Source: Isohypsibius dastychi
Taxonomy: Eukaryota; Tardigrada; Eutardigrada; Parachela; Isohypsibiidae
Assembly: GCA_034696485.1 (NCBI GenBank)
Contig: JAQIWT010000306.1
Span: forward strand, 1 to 23,981
Direction of reading: 5' to 3'
Length of the DNA: 23,981 nt
Shown one piece after another: positions 1 through 8,856 of the stretch. A model generated the notes under the pieces. It was not told the DNA's origin. It made no database searches and saw nothing but the letters and a program-made list of their open reading frames with translations. Each line of letters begins with the position of its first letter. Within the stretch, counting starts at the first letter, position 1. Both the position numbers and the translations under genes were made by a program.

Positions 1-150
1 ATAGTATACTGAGTAAGTAGATTTCTTCTGAGACAGATTTACTGAGTAAAAAGTAATTAAATTTGGTTTCAAGGGCAGAGATAGTACAGTGAAGTAAAGT
101 AGATTTTTTTGGGCCTTTAAAATTCAGTAAATAGTAAGTAGATTTCAAAA
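1..150. repeat. Degenerate short direct repeats, AGTAAGTAGATTT family
   Basis: The 14-mer AGTAAGTAGATTTC occurs at 12-25 and again at 133-146. A one-base variant (AGTAAAGTAGATTT) lies at 93-106. TACTGAGTAA occurs at 7-16 and 40-49. The spacing is irregular, so this is a cluster of subrepeats and not a clean tandem array. It lies about 260 bases upstream of the Harbinger transposase start and could be a subterminal region of that element or an older repeat. I found no matching inverted copy on the right side of the element. Confidence 0.5.
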
Positions 151-406
151 ACCGCTCAGTAAACAACATTATTTCCAACGACTGATTATTAAATGGCACT
201 CTACAATTATAAATCCTCTGAAATAATTATTTGAAATAATTATCTTCTGTGGTTTTGCCCTCCAACCAATTGCAATTGCAGGAACGGTTTATTATCGTTT
301 TGATTTTGAGCGGTTTAATTAACCCACACAAACCGATGGCTGAATTATTTTTCTCTGAGAAAGTTTGAAGTTATCTAGTTGAAGTTATTCCATTATCCAT
401 TGAACT

Positions 407-1006
407 ATGCCGAAAGGAGACAAGCCGAGGCTACTGAAACGCTAAGACAACATAGTTTCAGTAGCAGCATGTGAACAGCTTTGTTGGAACGATTCTAGTT
501 CTAGCAGCGATGGCGAAAGCGATTCGGAATCTGGTTGTTCTGACGGAGATGATCTTTTTCCCCCGATAGTTATCAGGCCGCTCTGGAGGCAAAAAGATAT
601 TTAGGACCAAGGATGTGTGTGCCAGAGACTAATGAATTCGTGGATGAGGTATTATCTAGCTACGACGACGAACGTTTCCGCCAGCAAGTGCGAATGTCTC
701 GAGCTTCCCATCTTCGGGATCTGAATTCTGCTAGAAAACCATCCAGTATTTGCCAGTTCTTCGAAACATCCTCGGGAAGTCGTTACAAAACAGTTTAACA
801 TCGCTGCACACATCCTTGGCCATAATGGGAATGGGGCATTTGTTGCGAATCTCGCTTCAAGATTCGGAATCGGGGAAGGTACCGTCCGTCTGTATACCTC
901 GAGAGTTCTCACAGACCTTCTGGGTTTAAAGTCAGCTCATCTTGATTGGCCAGATGCGAGGGGAAGAAATGTTATTTCGGAAAGAATTCAAAATCAATCG
1001 GGATTT
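407..1006 (+). pseudogene. PIF/Harbinger transposase, 5' part (broken)
   Basis: N-terminal part of a Harbinger transposase, which in intact form cuts and moves the transposon DNA. ATG at 407 opens MPKGDKPRLLKR, then a TAA stop at 443-445. The same frame then gives an acidic Ser/Asp/Glu-rich stretch (SSSSSDGESDSESG, about 490-560). The frame changes near 560 to YQAALEAKRYLGPR and YDDERFRQQVRMSR (571-690). It changes again near 785 to HILGHNGNGAFV, FGIGEGTVRLYTSRVL and LDWPDARGRN, which is the helix-turn-helix region typical of this family. Reading stops exactly at the retrotransposon junction (1006). One nonsense codon and two frame changes precede the insertion point; introns could explain some but no clear splice pairs are seen. 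The continuation is at 4333. Confidence 0.85.
997..1006. repeat. Left target-site duplication of the retrotransposon
   Basis: ATCGGGATTT here is identical to 4333-4342. The left copy follows the transposase codons for NQSGF, and the right copy precedes codons for LFCVGFADGT. Removing 1007-4342 restores one open frame through a conserved Harbinger region. This is strong evidence that the repeat is a genuine insertion duplication and not chance. Confidence 0.9.
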
Positions 1007-1395
1007 CATTCATGACAAAAATTCCAAAATGACATTAAAAATGCTCCTTTCCTTCATGCCAATTTCCGATCTGTCGGTGCCCCCTTTGCTGCCCAATAAA
1101 TGAGGAATGTTTCTGCGGTACTTTTCGATGAATTTGTTGGGAAGGCCAGCTTTGTGGAGGATCAAGCAAGCCAAAATGGAATTCATGGTGAGCTCCATTT
1201 ACCTGTCTCTTCTTTGAGGAATCTCCTGCCTCCTGCCTTCAGGTCCTGACATTGCATCGCGAAGAAATTTGCTGCTATGAATTCTACCCTCGAAGCACCG
1301 ACGACGGGGTAAGCTTAAGCGCCACCACATCTGCTGCTGTTCTTTTGGACATCTTTGTTGTGGTTTTCTGAAATTCATTTTGCCGCTGATCTGAC
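1007..1395 (+). other. Retrotransposon 5' leader
   Basis: The stretch between the left target duplication and the start codon has no long + strand ORF. A TGA at 1387-1389 is in frame just upstream of the ATG, which supports 1396 as the start. R2-type elements often begin with a self-cleaving HDV-like ribozyme; I could not fold this stretch and see no clear signature, so its role as promoter or ribozyme is open. Confidence 0.55.
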
Positions 1396-4245
1396 ATGTC
1401 CATCTCCCCTGATTTTATTTGTGATCGCTGCAATTTTGTGGCCAAGAATCGTGCTGGACTCTCCATTCACCGCGGAAAGGGAAAATGTCTTCGCAGCTCC
1501 CAGTCCCAAAAAGCCTCTCTACTTCCGCCTTCCACTTCGAATTCTGTTTCTGCGTCTTTCCTAGATAAGCTCAAGCGCTATCGAAGAAACACAAAGATAA
1601 TGCCTCGAATTCCCCGCGGTGCCCGGACTTTTGCTGCTGAAGCCTTGACGAAAGCAGTGAAGGAATGCAACTCGAAAAATGACGTAGCTTCATGGGAATA
1701 TTTGTTGCTCTTCCCCTATCTGGCTTTCGGGCTGCCGTTGGAAAAGAATCCCAAGGAATCTCTTACTTCAATTGTCAAAGCAAATCTCTCCAGAACAGAA
1801 ATCGCAACAGCTGCGCCAGCCAAGAAAAGCTCGAAGAAGCTGCCATCGCCAGATGAAACACTGAAGAAAATGGTGGAAAGCAAGCTTCAAGATGGGAACA
1901 TCTCTGGAGCAGTTCGTATCCTGTCCTCAGATGATTCCGTGGCACCTGTTTCCGCGGAAATTTTGGACATTCTTCGCAGCAAACATCCGCAAGCGCCTTT
2001 GAACCTGGTGAATATAGCAAAGCCCGTTGATGCTCCTGTCGCACCGGAAGTAACCTCGGATGAAATCGTCGACGCAATCAAGTCATTTCCGAATGGTTCT
2101 GCTGGTGGGATTGATAGTTTAAGGCCTCAGCACCTGAAAGATCTCATTGGAAGTCTGCGTGATGAAGCCTCTCTCAAACTTTGTGATGCATTGGCTTCGT
2201 TATGTTCTCTTATTTTGAAGGGCAAAATTCCGGAATCGATCTGCTCTACGTTTTTCGGTGCGTCGCTGACAGCCCTTAAGAAGAAAGATGGCGGAATACG
2301 ACCGATTGCAGTTGGTATCACGTTGAGGAGAATTGTTGGCAAGATTGTGAGCAGGCGTGTGATGAATTCAATGGGTTTATTGCTTCGACCGGTTCAACTT
2401 GGATATGGGACGAGAAGCGGTGCGGAAGCTGCAGTCCACGCCACCCGATCATTTGTTACGGAGGAGTCCAAAAGTTGCCGAGTTTTGTTGAAACTGGATT
2501 TCCGGAATGCCTTCAATTCTGTCCGCAGAGATGCTCTTTTGACGGAAGTCGCTGTTCATCTGCCGTGTTACTTTGACTTTATTCACCAGATGTATGGCTC
2601 GACTTCGCACCTCTTTTTCGGAGAATATTTGCTGGCATCGGAATCCGGGGTTCAGCAAGGAGACCCTCTTGGACCGTTGTTATTTTGTTTGATTGTTCAA
2701 CCTTATATTACACGGCTGAAATCCAGACTCAACCTGTGGTACCTTGATGACGGTACTTTGGGAGGCACTGTAGAGGAAGTGCTGGATGATTTGGCAACAG
2801 TACTCGATATGGGTGAGAAAGTTGGACTTCAGCTCAATTTATCAAAGTGTGAAGTCTTTGTTTGGGGAGGAAATGTGGCAGAGCGCAAGTTGGCTTTGGA
2901 TATCATAACAGAAAGGTCACCGGAAATTCGAGTTCTGCGGGAGTGCGAACTCAACCTTCTGGGATCGCCATTGTCAGTTGATGCTGTTCCCGCTGCGTTG
3001 AACGAGAAAACCTCGCAAGCAACCCGTCTGACTTCCCGACTATCTTTACTCGATTCCCACCAAGCTTTGTTTTTGTTGAAAAATTGTTTCAGCATTCCAA
3101 AGCTAATGTATATCTTGAGGACTGCACCGACATGGAATTTCCGGAAGGAACTTACGGATTTCGATGAAGTGATCCGAGAATCACTATCATCGATATCTAA
3201 CATCGCCATTTCGGAGAAAGTTTGGAGTCAAGCATCACTTCCAGTAAGCAAAGGAGGACTTGGTATTCGGCGAGCAGTGGATTTGGCGCTTCCGGCCTTT
3301 TTGGCTTCCGTCCACTGCACCTCAAAGTTGATATCTGAGATCATACCTGGCGCTGACGTGGACGATATATTGTTTGAACCGAATGCTTTGTGGAACCAGT
3401 TGACGGCTACCGTTGAACCGGTAAACAGGAAAAGCCAAAAAGAATGGGACCTGCCAGTTGCGGATATGATTTTCAACACTTTGATGCAATCGTGCGATCA
3501 AGTTGAGTCTGCTAGGTTGTTGGCGGTTTCTACGAAAGAATCTGGGCTGTGGCTAAATGCGCTTCCCGCTCCAAATCTAGGAACGTTGCTTGATAATGAC
3601 ACCTTCCGGATTTCAGTTGCACTTCGATTGGGAGCTCCTATTTGCCATCCACATGTGTGTCTCTGCGGGAAAATGGTCGACGTTGCGGGTACTCATGGTC
3701 TCTCCTGTAAATTCAGCCGGGGAAGACACTCAAGACACAACGCATTGAATGAAGTTGTTCGGCGTGGTCTCGTTTCAGGATCGACTCCGGCAATTCTTGA
3801 ACCACCGGGACTTGAACGTTCGGATTCCAAGAGACCTGATGGTTTGACCTTAGTGCCGTGGAGTCAGGGGAAGCAGCTCATCTGGGACGTGACATGCGTG
3901 GATACTCTTGCCCAAACGTATTTGTCTGGCTCTGCTGCGGAACCTTGCTACGCGGCAGATTTGGCTGAACGAAAGAAAGTTGAGAAGTATCGAAGCTTAG
4001 AAGGACGTTTTGTTTTCTGCCCCCTTGGCTTCGAGACTTTCGGGGCATGGGGATCATCGGCCAAAGAACTTGTATCCAAGATTGGAAAGAGGATGATTGC
4101 TCAGACAGGGGAAAAGCGTTCTTTGGAATATCTCCGCCAGCGGATTAGTATAGAAATTCAACGTGGAAATTCCGCCTGTGTTTCTGGAACGCTTCCTTCT
4201 TCCCGTGGTCTCGAAGAGGCTTTTTATGTTTTAGCCCTGAAGTAG
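1396..4245 (+). CDS. Retrotransposon polyprotein: zinc finger, reverse transcriptase, RLE endonuclease
   Basis: A 949-residue protein expected to nick chromosomal DNA and copy its own RNA into the nick (target-primed reverse transcription). Seen in order: a CX2CX12HX5C zinc finger (Cys9, Cys12, His25, Cys31), probably for nucleic acid binding; a basic linker; reverse transcriptase from about residue 225, with AGGIDSLRPQHL (236 on), motif A KLDFRNAF (Asp368), motif B GVQQGDPLGPLLF (418-430) and motif C YLDD (Asp451, Asp452); a thumb/connection region; a zinc knuckle (Cys755, Cys757, His767, Cys771); then RHNALN and a PD-(D/E)XK nuclease (Pro814-Asp815, Asp831 in WDVT, lysines 860-864). All catalytic residues are present and no stop or frameshift is seen. 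Motif C is YLDD, not the FADD of typical R2. Expression would depend on the element's own leader or on read-through from outside. Confidence 0.93.
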   Translation: MSISPDFICDRCNFVAKNRAGLSIHRGKGKCLRSSQSQKASLLPPSTSNSVSASFLDKLKRYRRNTKIMPRIPRGARTFAAEALTKAVKECNSKNDVASWEYLLLFPYLAFGLPLEKNPKESLTSIVKANLSRTEIATAAPAKKSSKKLPSPDETLKKMVESKLQDGNISGAVRILSSDDSVAPVSAEILDILRSKHPQAPLNLVNIAKPVDAPVAPEVTSDEIVDAIKSFPNGSAGGIDSLRPQHLKDLIGSLRDEASLKLCDALASLCSLILKGKIPESICSTFFGASLTALKKKDGGIRPIAVGITLRRIVGKIVSRRVMNSMGLLLRPVQLGYGTRSGAEAAVHATRSFVTEESKSCRVLLKLDFRNAFNSVRRDALLTEVAVHLPCYFDFIHQMYGSTSHLFFGEYLLASESGVQQGDPLGPLLFCLIVQPYITRLKSRLNLWYLDDGTLGGTVEEVLDDLATVLDMGEKVGLQLNLSKCEVFVWGGNVAERKLALDIITERSPEIRVLRECELNLLGSPLSVDAVPAALNEKTSQATRLTSRLSLLDSHQALFLLKNCFSIPKLMYILRTAPTWNFRKELTDFDEVIRESLSSISNIAISEKVWSQASLPVSKGGLGIRRAVDLALPAFLASVHCTSKLISEIIPGADVDDILFEPNALWNQLTATVEPVNRKSQKEWDLPVADMIFNTLMQSCDQVESARLLAVSTKESGLWLNALPAPNLGTLLDNDTFRISVALRLGAPICHPHVCLCGKMVDVAGTHGLSCKFSRGRHSRHNALNEVVRRGLVSGSTPAILEPPGLERSDSKRPDGLTLVPWSQGKQLIWDVTCVDTLAQTYLSGSAAEPCYAADLAERKKVEKYRSLEGRFVFCPLGFETFGAWGSSAKELVSKIGKRMIAQTGEKRSLEYLRQRISIEIQRGNSACVSGTLPSSRGLEEAFYVLALK

Positions 4246-4332
4246 CTTTTGCTGTCTTTTTGTTGACCTTTTTGTTGGTGATTCAGGTGTGTTCATATTT
4301 ATTATAATTTAATATTAAATTTTTTGGGACTT
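4246..4332 (+). other. Retrotransposon 3' untranslated tail
   Basis: An 87-base T-rich and AT-rich tail between the stop codon and the right target duplication. In RLE elements the 3' UTR RNA is what the reverse transcriptase recognises to start cDNA synthesis. There is no poly(A) run at the junction. The very short tail is notable but complete, because the duplication follows directly. Confidence 0.6.
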
Positions 4333-4342
4333 ATCGGGATTT
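4333..4342. repeat. Right target-site duplication of the retrotransposon
   Basis: Identical to 997-1006 (ATCGGGATTT). The codon phase of TCG GGA TTT is the same at both sites, so the transposase frame continues from it into FCVGFADGTLVPLAQK. Confidence 0.9.
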
Positions 4343-4682
4343 TTATTTTGTGTTGGATTTGCGGATGGTACGCTTGTACCTCTAGCGCAAAAGCTCACTT
4401 TGGATGGTGAGGACTGTTTTATGAGAAAGAAAAAATATGCAATATCAGCGCTTATTGTTTGCCCTCGCTGCAGAAAACAAAGAATTCAACTTCCGGCTAT
4501 CGCGTATGCGAATGAGTTGGCTGATACCAGAAGACGAGAATGAACCGGAAGTAGAGGCCCGAAGCGCAAAGACTATATCGCACACTGACGGAGAAGTTAA
4601 GCGGGATTTTTTGAAACATGTCGTCCTTGATTCTCAAATGTTGTTCTCTCACTTTGGATATTCAGTAAAATCGAAGAAATAA
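4333..4682 (+). pseudogene. PIF/Harbinger transposase, 3' part (internally deleted)
   Basis: Continuation of the transposase cut at 1006. Frame 2 reads CVGFADGTLVPLAQK, LDGEDCFMRKKKYAISALIVC. This is the start of the DDE domain, and the Asp of DGT (4364-4366) is the first catalytic Asp. The frame then passes to the 4437-4682 frame with ENKEFNFRLSRMRM directly followed by SWLIPEDENEPEVE and EVKRDFLKHVVL. In family members these blocks are separated by the second catalytic Asp, the conserved catalytic Glu (usually in a VER/VE-type motif after the RLSRMRM-like helix) and about 150 residues, all missing here. The deletion is older than, or independent of, the retrotransposon insertion. The catalytic triad is incomplete, so the protein is inactive. 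Confidence 0.85.
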
Positions 4683-4704
4683 GAAGAAAGTTCTCTCAAA
4701 AGAA

Positions 4705-5203
4705 TCATCCATTTTTATTCAATTGCGCTAGCAGGATTTGAAGTAAAAGTCTTTGATTTCCGAGCTCCACCGCTTTGTTCTCGAAATCTTGTAGAGCAAC
4801 TGCAGCTTCTTGGTCAAATTTACGTTGTTGGAACTCGAACTTCATAACATTCAGCTCTTGTTTTTTCTCCGCATTTTTCGAATTTTTTTGAAGCATTTCG
4901 GTCACAATATCGGTCGAGGCCTTCAACTTCTTGGCGGGTTGTTCATCGCTAGCTGGTTCTTTCTTCTCCGCGGACTTTGCGAGACGAGCGGAAATGGTTT
5001 CCACTTCCGGTTCAGGTGATCCACTAATGCAACTTGAAGAAACAAGATACCGTAACAAGCAAATCGATTTTCTGATAATTTTTCTCTTACAATCTTCTTG
5101 GAGCACCGGGTCAACCAAGTTCCTCAACTGTTTCGTCTTCATCCTGCATTTCGTTTTCATAGCGCTTGTCAAAGTCAGAATCCACACTTCCGGTTTGGCT
5201 CAT
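4705..5203 (-). pseudogene. Harbinger accessory coiled-coil (Myb-like partner) protein, probably frameshifted
   Basis: ATG at 5203-5201 opens MSQTGSVDSDFDKRYENE, an acidic start that runs to a TGA about 30 codons on. An overlapping frame (open from 5187) takes over near 5115 and runs to 4705 with PEPEVETISARLAKSAEKK, a Lys-rich PAKKLKAS patch resembling a nuclear localisation signal, and a C-terminal helix (EKKQELNVMKFEFQQRKFDQ then LQDFENKAVELGNQRLLLQI) of coiled-coil type. In PIF/Harbinger elements the second gene encodes a Myb/SANT protein with such a tail, which helps the transposase enter the nucleus and bind the ends. The SANT helices themselves are not visible, so they are deleted or lie in a lost exon. 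A single extra base near 5115 would explain the frame change; a short intron is the alternative. Confidence 0.65.
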
Positions 5204-8200
5204 GGTGGCTTCGAGAATAGGGGAATCTAGCTGCCGTATTATTCTCCAACTTGTGGAAGTCGGTTAATTTGTTCGCACCATAAAAGAGCTGATAGATTGT
5301 CAATTTCATGTTTGTGAGAATCTGACTGGAACGCCATGAAATTACCCGAGTGACGCGTCTTTGAATTCAACTGAATTCATTCGAAATACACTGCTGTTTT
5401 TTACAACCGGGAGTGAGTCAGGTTGTTCATCTGAACTCGAATCAACACTCAAACAACCGGAAATGGATTTTTTATTTTATTTCATTTGTCAAAATGCGTG
5501 ATGCGTATATGGGTGTGCCCATTGGTCAGTCGCAGGCCGCCTTCCGCACATAGCCGCATAAGCTGAGGCGAGGTTTCCATTGCTATTCAGGCACCCCCCT
5601 GAATTTGAGCTTCAGCCAGATAACTTGGAAGAGCTCACATCAAATCAAAAGAGAAATCAGGTTTATTAGTGAATACAAGACACCACTTTCATAAAACTAT
5701 TGGCTGAGTGTTTCGAAAAATGAGAGCGAGTCGAAAAACGCCGAGTCAAATACCGAATATTCTGCATGTCTTAAGAACCGATAATTTTTAAATGGAAGCT
5801 CTGCAAATTAGTATTTTTTATAATTGTGTTCCATGTTTGCCCGGGCTATATCTAAATGCAGTTATCAGTTATAGATGAAAACAGAGTCTGAATGGTTTTC
5901 GAGTCACAAACCAATACTGTGGATCGGTCCGTGTAGGGCGTTGGGTTGGATCATGGTTCAGGTCAATGAGACACATTCCGCGCGAAAACGGCAAGCAATT
6001 CATACAGGCATGACAGAATAATCGATAACGTTCCTTTTGAAACTGAATTAATGCTGGAAGCTTAAAAAACATTGAGCTGACTTGTTGTGAACATTTGATT
6101 TTAGAGAATCAAATACCTATAAATCTGTTCTGGGGTTCGGCACGCTGCTTTCATAAAAACCAGTTAAAAATAACATGGGTCGGTGAGTGCCAAAGAATAC
6201 GAAGAAAAACATCAAGGAAAGTCCACACAGCCGATCGAAGAGAAGTAGTGGGCAGCTAATGATAGATTTATTGCAGCCAGGTACACAGCATATTCAGGTT
6301 TTCTTTTTTCACCATATTTTACCGTTCCATGTGCCGTTGCTTCCGCCAAAAATTGAAAAGATGTACTGAAGATATCGTTGGAGACAACCAACTGGAATTG
6401 TTCGGCTAGACTCTGTCAAGTGAACGATGATCAGTCTTTGTGGCCGTGAGGCAGCGTCCGGGTATCGTTCACAATTGTGAGCCTGAACTTTTTTGTTATT
6501 GCGAAGGCTAAAATTTTAGGATTCTGTTCGTTTTGAGCAACTTTAGAATAGTATTCGACAGGAATCAAATGACGATTCTTCAGTGAAATCGATGCGGAAA
6601 AGTTTCTTCCAAAGATTGATGGCTGAAAGCCTCTTCGTATTACGGCGCGATTTCAGTACCGGATAACAAGTGAGACGTGATTACAATATTCAGGTAGCAC
6701 CATAATGGTGGCGTCCGGAATGATCTGGCCGAAGGGAATATATCTTTACGGCAAAGATATACCGAGCCCATAAACATACGAATGCACTAGTCGAGAGTCG
6801 ATAAATTGAATGTTGTTCATTACCAGCCGGTTATTTCCAAAAACCATGCAAGCACAAGCTTGTCTTATATGCAAGAAAACCAAGGTTGTTTGAAGTGTAC
6901 TCGAGCGTTAGGCTCAATAGGAACAGCTTGGTCAGCTAGGGGTAAAAAATTGTAAGCAAACATAAGTGCGCTCGGGACAATGTCCGTTAGCGCATGGCTC
7001 AGCATAAATCAGTTCGTTTATGTTTAGATGCTTTCACGCAGCATTTGCTTCTCGAGGATGCTACGACTTTTGTTATTTGTTCGCCGTTGCTGAGGACATA
7101 CGAACAACTGTTTCGTCCAAGATGAAAGAAGATCTGAATGTATTTGCAAGTTTTCAGAATTTTTCATGAGTTTCGATTTTGGCGGAATTCATTTTTGATT
7201 TTTGCTCGATCAGTTCTCTCACTTTTCAAACGGACAATTTTTCAATGGAATAAAACATCAGTTCAGTATAACATACTTCATAGAAACTGCTGAGCATCGT
7301 CGCGGCTTTTGTTCGTTATTCTTGAATGAAGATCATCCTTTTCTTTTCAATCAGCCGATGAGCCCGAAGCTTCAGACTTGATTTCCAGAAAAAGATCAAT
7401 GTGATCTTTAAAAGGATATTTCGCCCGATGTTCATAATGCCAACCAGAACACGTTTCCAAAACTCAATATCCATGCGTCAGTGCTTCTTGAATTTCATAT
7501 GAACACCATATTCTCATCAGAGCTCGATCGTCATTGCTGTCGCGACACAGTTGATTGAGCTGTTGCCCCGCAACTGTTTGGCAAAGCGGGAAGAGGAGTT
7601 TCTCGTAGCGGTACGGTTATACATGAAGAGAGAAATCGTTGGGTTAGAGTAACGTACATTAGATCCGGCTAGATATCTGCTCGGTTGAGAACAAATCTCA
7701 AAACGTCTGGTCTTCAGCATTTTCTTGACTAGTATTCCAACATCCAAAATGTTCCCAAATCACCATTGCTCTGACTTGGGATTCCCGATTCGGAATTATC
7801 ATTCGATTGTTCCTTCTTCAAAAATCTCATCGGAAAGGTGTTGGAGCTTCTGCTCTCTACCGAGAGCAAATCCGTGCAATGACTTCGTCAAAAGCGGATT
7901 TCTTGGAAATGAAAGGATCTTCACCACCAAGGTCCAGTTGATTGTGTATTTTCTGGCTTATTTTGTTGTCCCCATGGACGGATCTCCGCTGAAATTCGGT
8001 CACGGGTGCAAAATTGAGCTAAGCTCTCGATCCGAGAATTCACTGACTTGCCGGGCTGAGACTGGATTGACGAAAGATTAACCACTATCAAAGAACCGAC
8101 CCAGATCCACAGAATTATTTGAATCGAAAAGAATCGCACGAAAACTCTCACAAATTTGTTTCGACTTTCTCAGTGATGATTCAGCTTCCAAATTTCCAAA

Positions 8201-8470
8201 AAACATTTTCACCTTGAATCAATGGATCGGACATCAACGAGGAACGGTAGATGAGAAAATATCTCAAGTCGAAAAGTCTGAGAGACCAAGATTCAAAAGT
8301 GGTGAAAAAATTGTTATTCTTACGTCTGGAACAACCGGAATCGATATCTTTCCCCAATTCAGACTTCACTCGATGCTCTTCTTCCATGAACCTGGATTCG
8401 TTTGAAGTAATTCCTTACTAACAAGCTTACTCAAAGAGGAGGTCGACTTAAACTGATGACACAACCCATC
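5204..8470. other. About 3.3 kb without a recognisable gene
   Basis: Only short ORFs are present (for example 6187-6369 + and 7725-8081 +, 118 codons), with no family motif I know and no convincing exon series. It contains the CAAAATGCGTGATGCGTAT repeat (5490-5508) and a small perfect hairpin at 6739-6761 (TATATCTTT, 5-nt loop, AAAGATATA). The stretch 5400-5470 has CAACCGG at both ends and GGTTGT/ACAACC inversions that could belong to a transposon end. The left part may include the remaining 3' end of the Harbinger element. Confidence 0.5.
5490..5508. repeat. Dispersed 19-bp repeat, copy 1
   Basis: CAAAATGCGTGATGCGTAT, itself an ATGCGT doublet, recurs exactly at 18750-18768 in the same orientation. 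Flanks on both sides differ, so only this core is shared. It could be the terminus of a small mobile element or a binding-site pair. Confidence 0.55.
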
Positions 8471-8477
8471 CACCTAC

Positions 8478-8617
8478 CAGGGCAGTGCTGACAGAAAAAT
8501 CAGACCATGAGATGCTCCAATCAATACGATGCTCAGGTACATTAGAAAAAAGTAGATTCGGAAGATTTGCAAGAGACTGTGAGCCAGCACAATGATCACG
8601 CCAACTTCTGTTAACGT
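8478..8617 (-). pseudogene. NPC1: NPC1 exon: C-terminal membrane helices
   Basis: Reads [19 protein letters not shown], then [20 protein letters not shown] and IFLSALP. This corresponds to the [20 protein letters not shown] and GATHGLIFLPVLLSYIGP region of human NPC1. The exon is open throughout. It follows an acceptor (AAATGCAAG, ending at 8618) and ends at a GTAGGT donor (8477). If not spliced, TAG at 8476-8474 ends it. The final LSYIGP exon was not found to the left. Confidence 0.82.
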
Positions 8618-8686
8618 CTTGCATTTCACCACGTACAAAACAAACATTTAAATGAGATCAGTTTCAGTTTGCCGTGTAGTCAACCC

Positions 8687-8802
8687 ACCGACGAGCTCGT
8701 ATTGTTCAGCTTATCATAACTTTTCTAGGTTCTGCCATCCGCTGTACTGAGAACAAACGTTCTAGCGATGTGAACTGGAAACTCTACGGATATGAGAAGG
8801 CT
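8687..8802 (-). pseudogene. NPC1: NPC1 exon: ISVEF region, with in-frame stop
   Basis: Starts after the acceptor CCCACCAG and reads SLLISVEFPVHIARTFVLST, matching SCGISVEFCSHITRAF of NPC1. It then meets TAG at 8724-8722, right after ADGRT. Beyond the stop the frame still resembles the family (KSYDKLNNTSSSV, for the region before SGITLTK), so the stop looks like a mutation inside an exon and not a natural end. The FSGI residues expected before the next exon are missing. Confidence 0.8.
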
Positions 8803-8856
8803 CTGGTGGGAAAATCTTGATTCTAAAGTGGAAAATTTAATCCATTGAAAACGTAC
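8803..8856 (-). other. 54-nt intron in NPC1
   Basis: GTACGT donor at 8856 and CCCACCAG acceptor ending at 8803. Splicing joins NAVSLVNLVI to SLLISVEF in frame, exactly as in the human protein order NAVSLVNLVMSCGISVEF. Confidence 0.85.

Larger units (their letters stand above)
1007..4332 (+). mobile_element. Non-LTR retrotransposon with restriction-like endonuclease, apparently full length
   Basis: A 3326-bp insert bounded by 10-bp target-site duplications. It holds a 389-base 5' leader, one long intact ORF (1396-4245) and an AT-rich 87-base 3' tail ending in ATATTAAATTTTTTGGGACTT, with no poly(A). The single ORF with reverse transcriptase followed by a zinc knuckle and a PD-(D/E)XK nuclease is the plan of the RLE group (R2, NeSL, CRE, R4, HERO, Utopia clades). 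The intact ORF and identical duplications point to a recent insertion. Many RLE elements target a fixed site, but this one sits in a DNA transposon gene. The leader carries a small - strand ORF (1010-1198) that I do not recognise. The clade cannot be fixed by eye. Confidence 0.92.
407..5203. mobile_element. PIF/Harbinger DNA transposon, interrupted by a retrotransposon
   Basis: Two convergent genes, a PIF/Harbinger transposase (+, 407-1006 and 4333-4682) and a small charged coiled-coil protein (-, 4705-5203), lie only 22 bases apart. This matches the known two-gene plan of PIF/Harbinger elements, where a DDE transposase is paired with a Myb/SANT-like accessory protein. The limits given are those of the genes. 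Terminal inverted repeats and the 3-bp target duplication usual for the superfamily were not found by eye in 1-406 or 5204-5500. The transposase has lost most of its catalytic core even when the retrotransposon insert is ignored, so the copy cannot move on its own. Confidence 0.8.

Noticed and set aside
1010-1198. 62-codon ORF on the - strand in the retrotransposon leader
   Set aside because: It lies wholly inside the inserted element's leader, antisense to it, with no family match I can name. It is too short to support without homologs.
1775-3479. Several - strand ORFs of 64-126 codons (for example 1775-2077, 2829-3209, 3228-3479)
   Set aside because: They are antisense to the intact reverse transcriptase ORF, whose motifs settle the coding strand.
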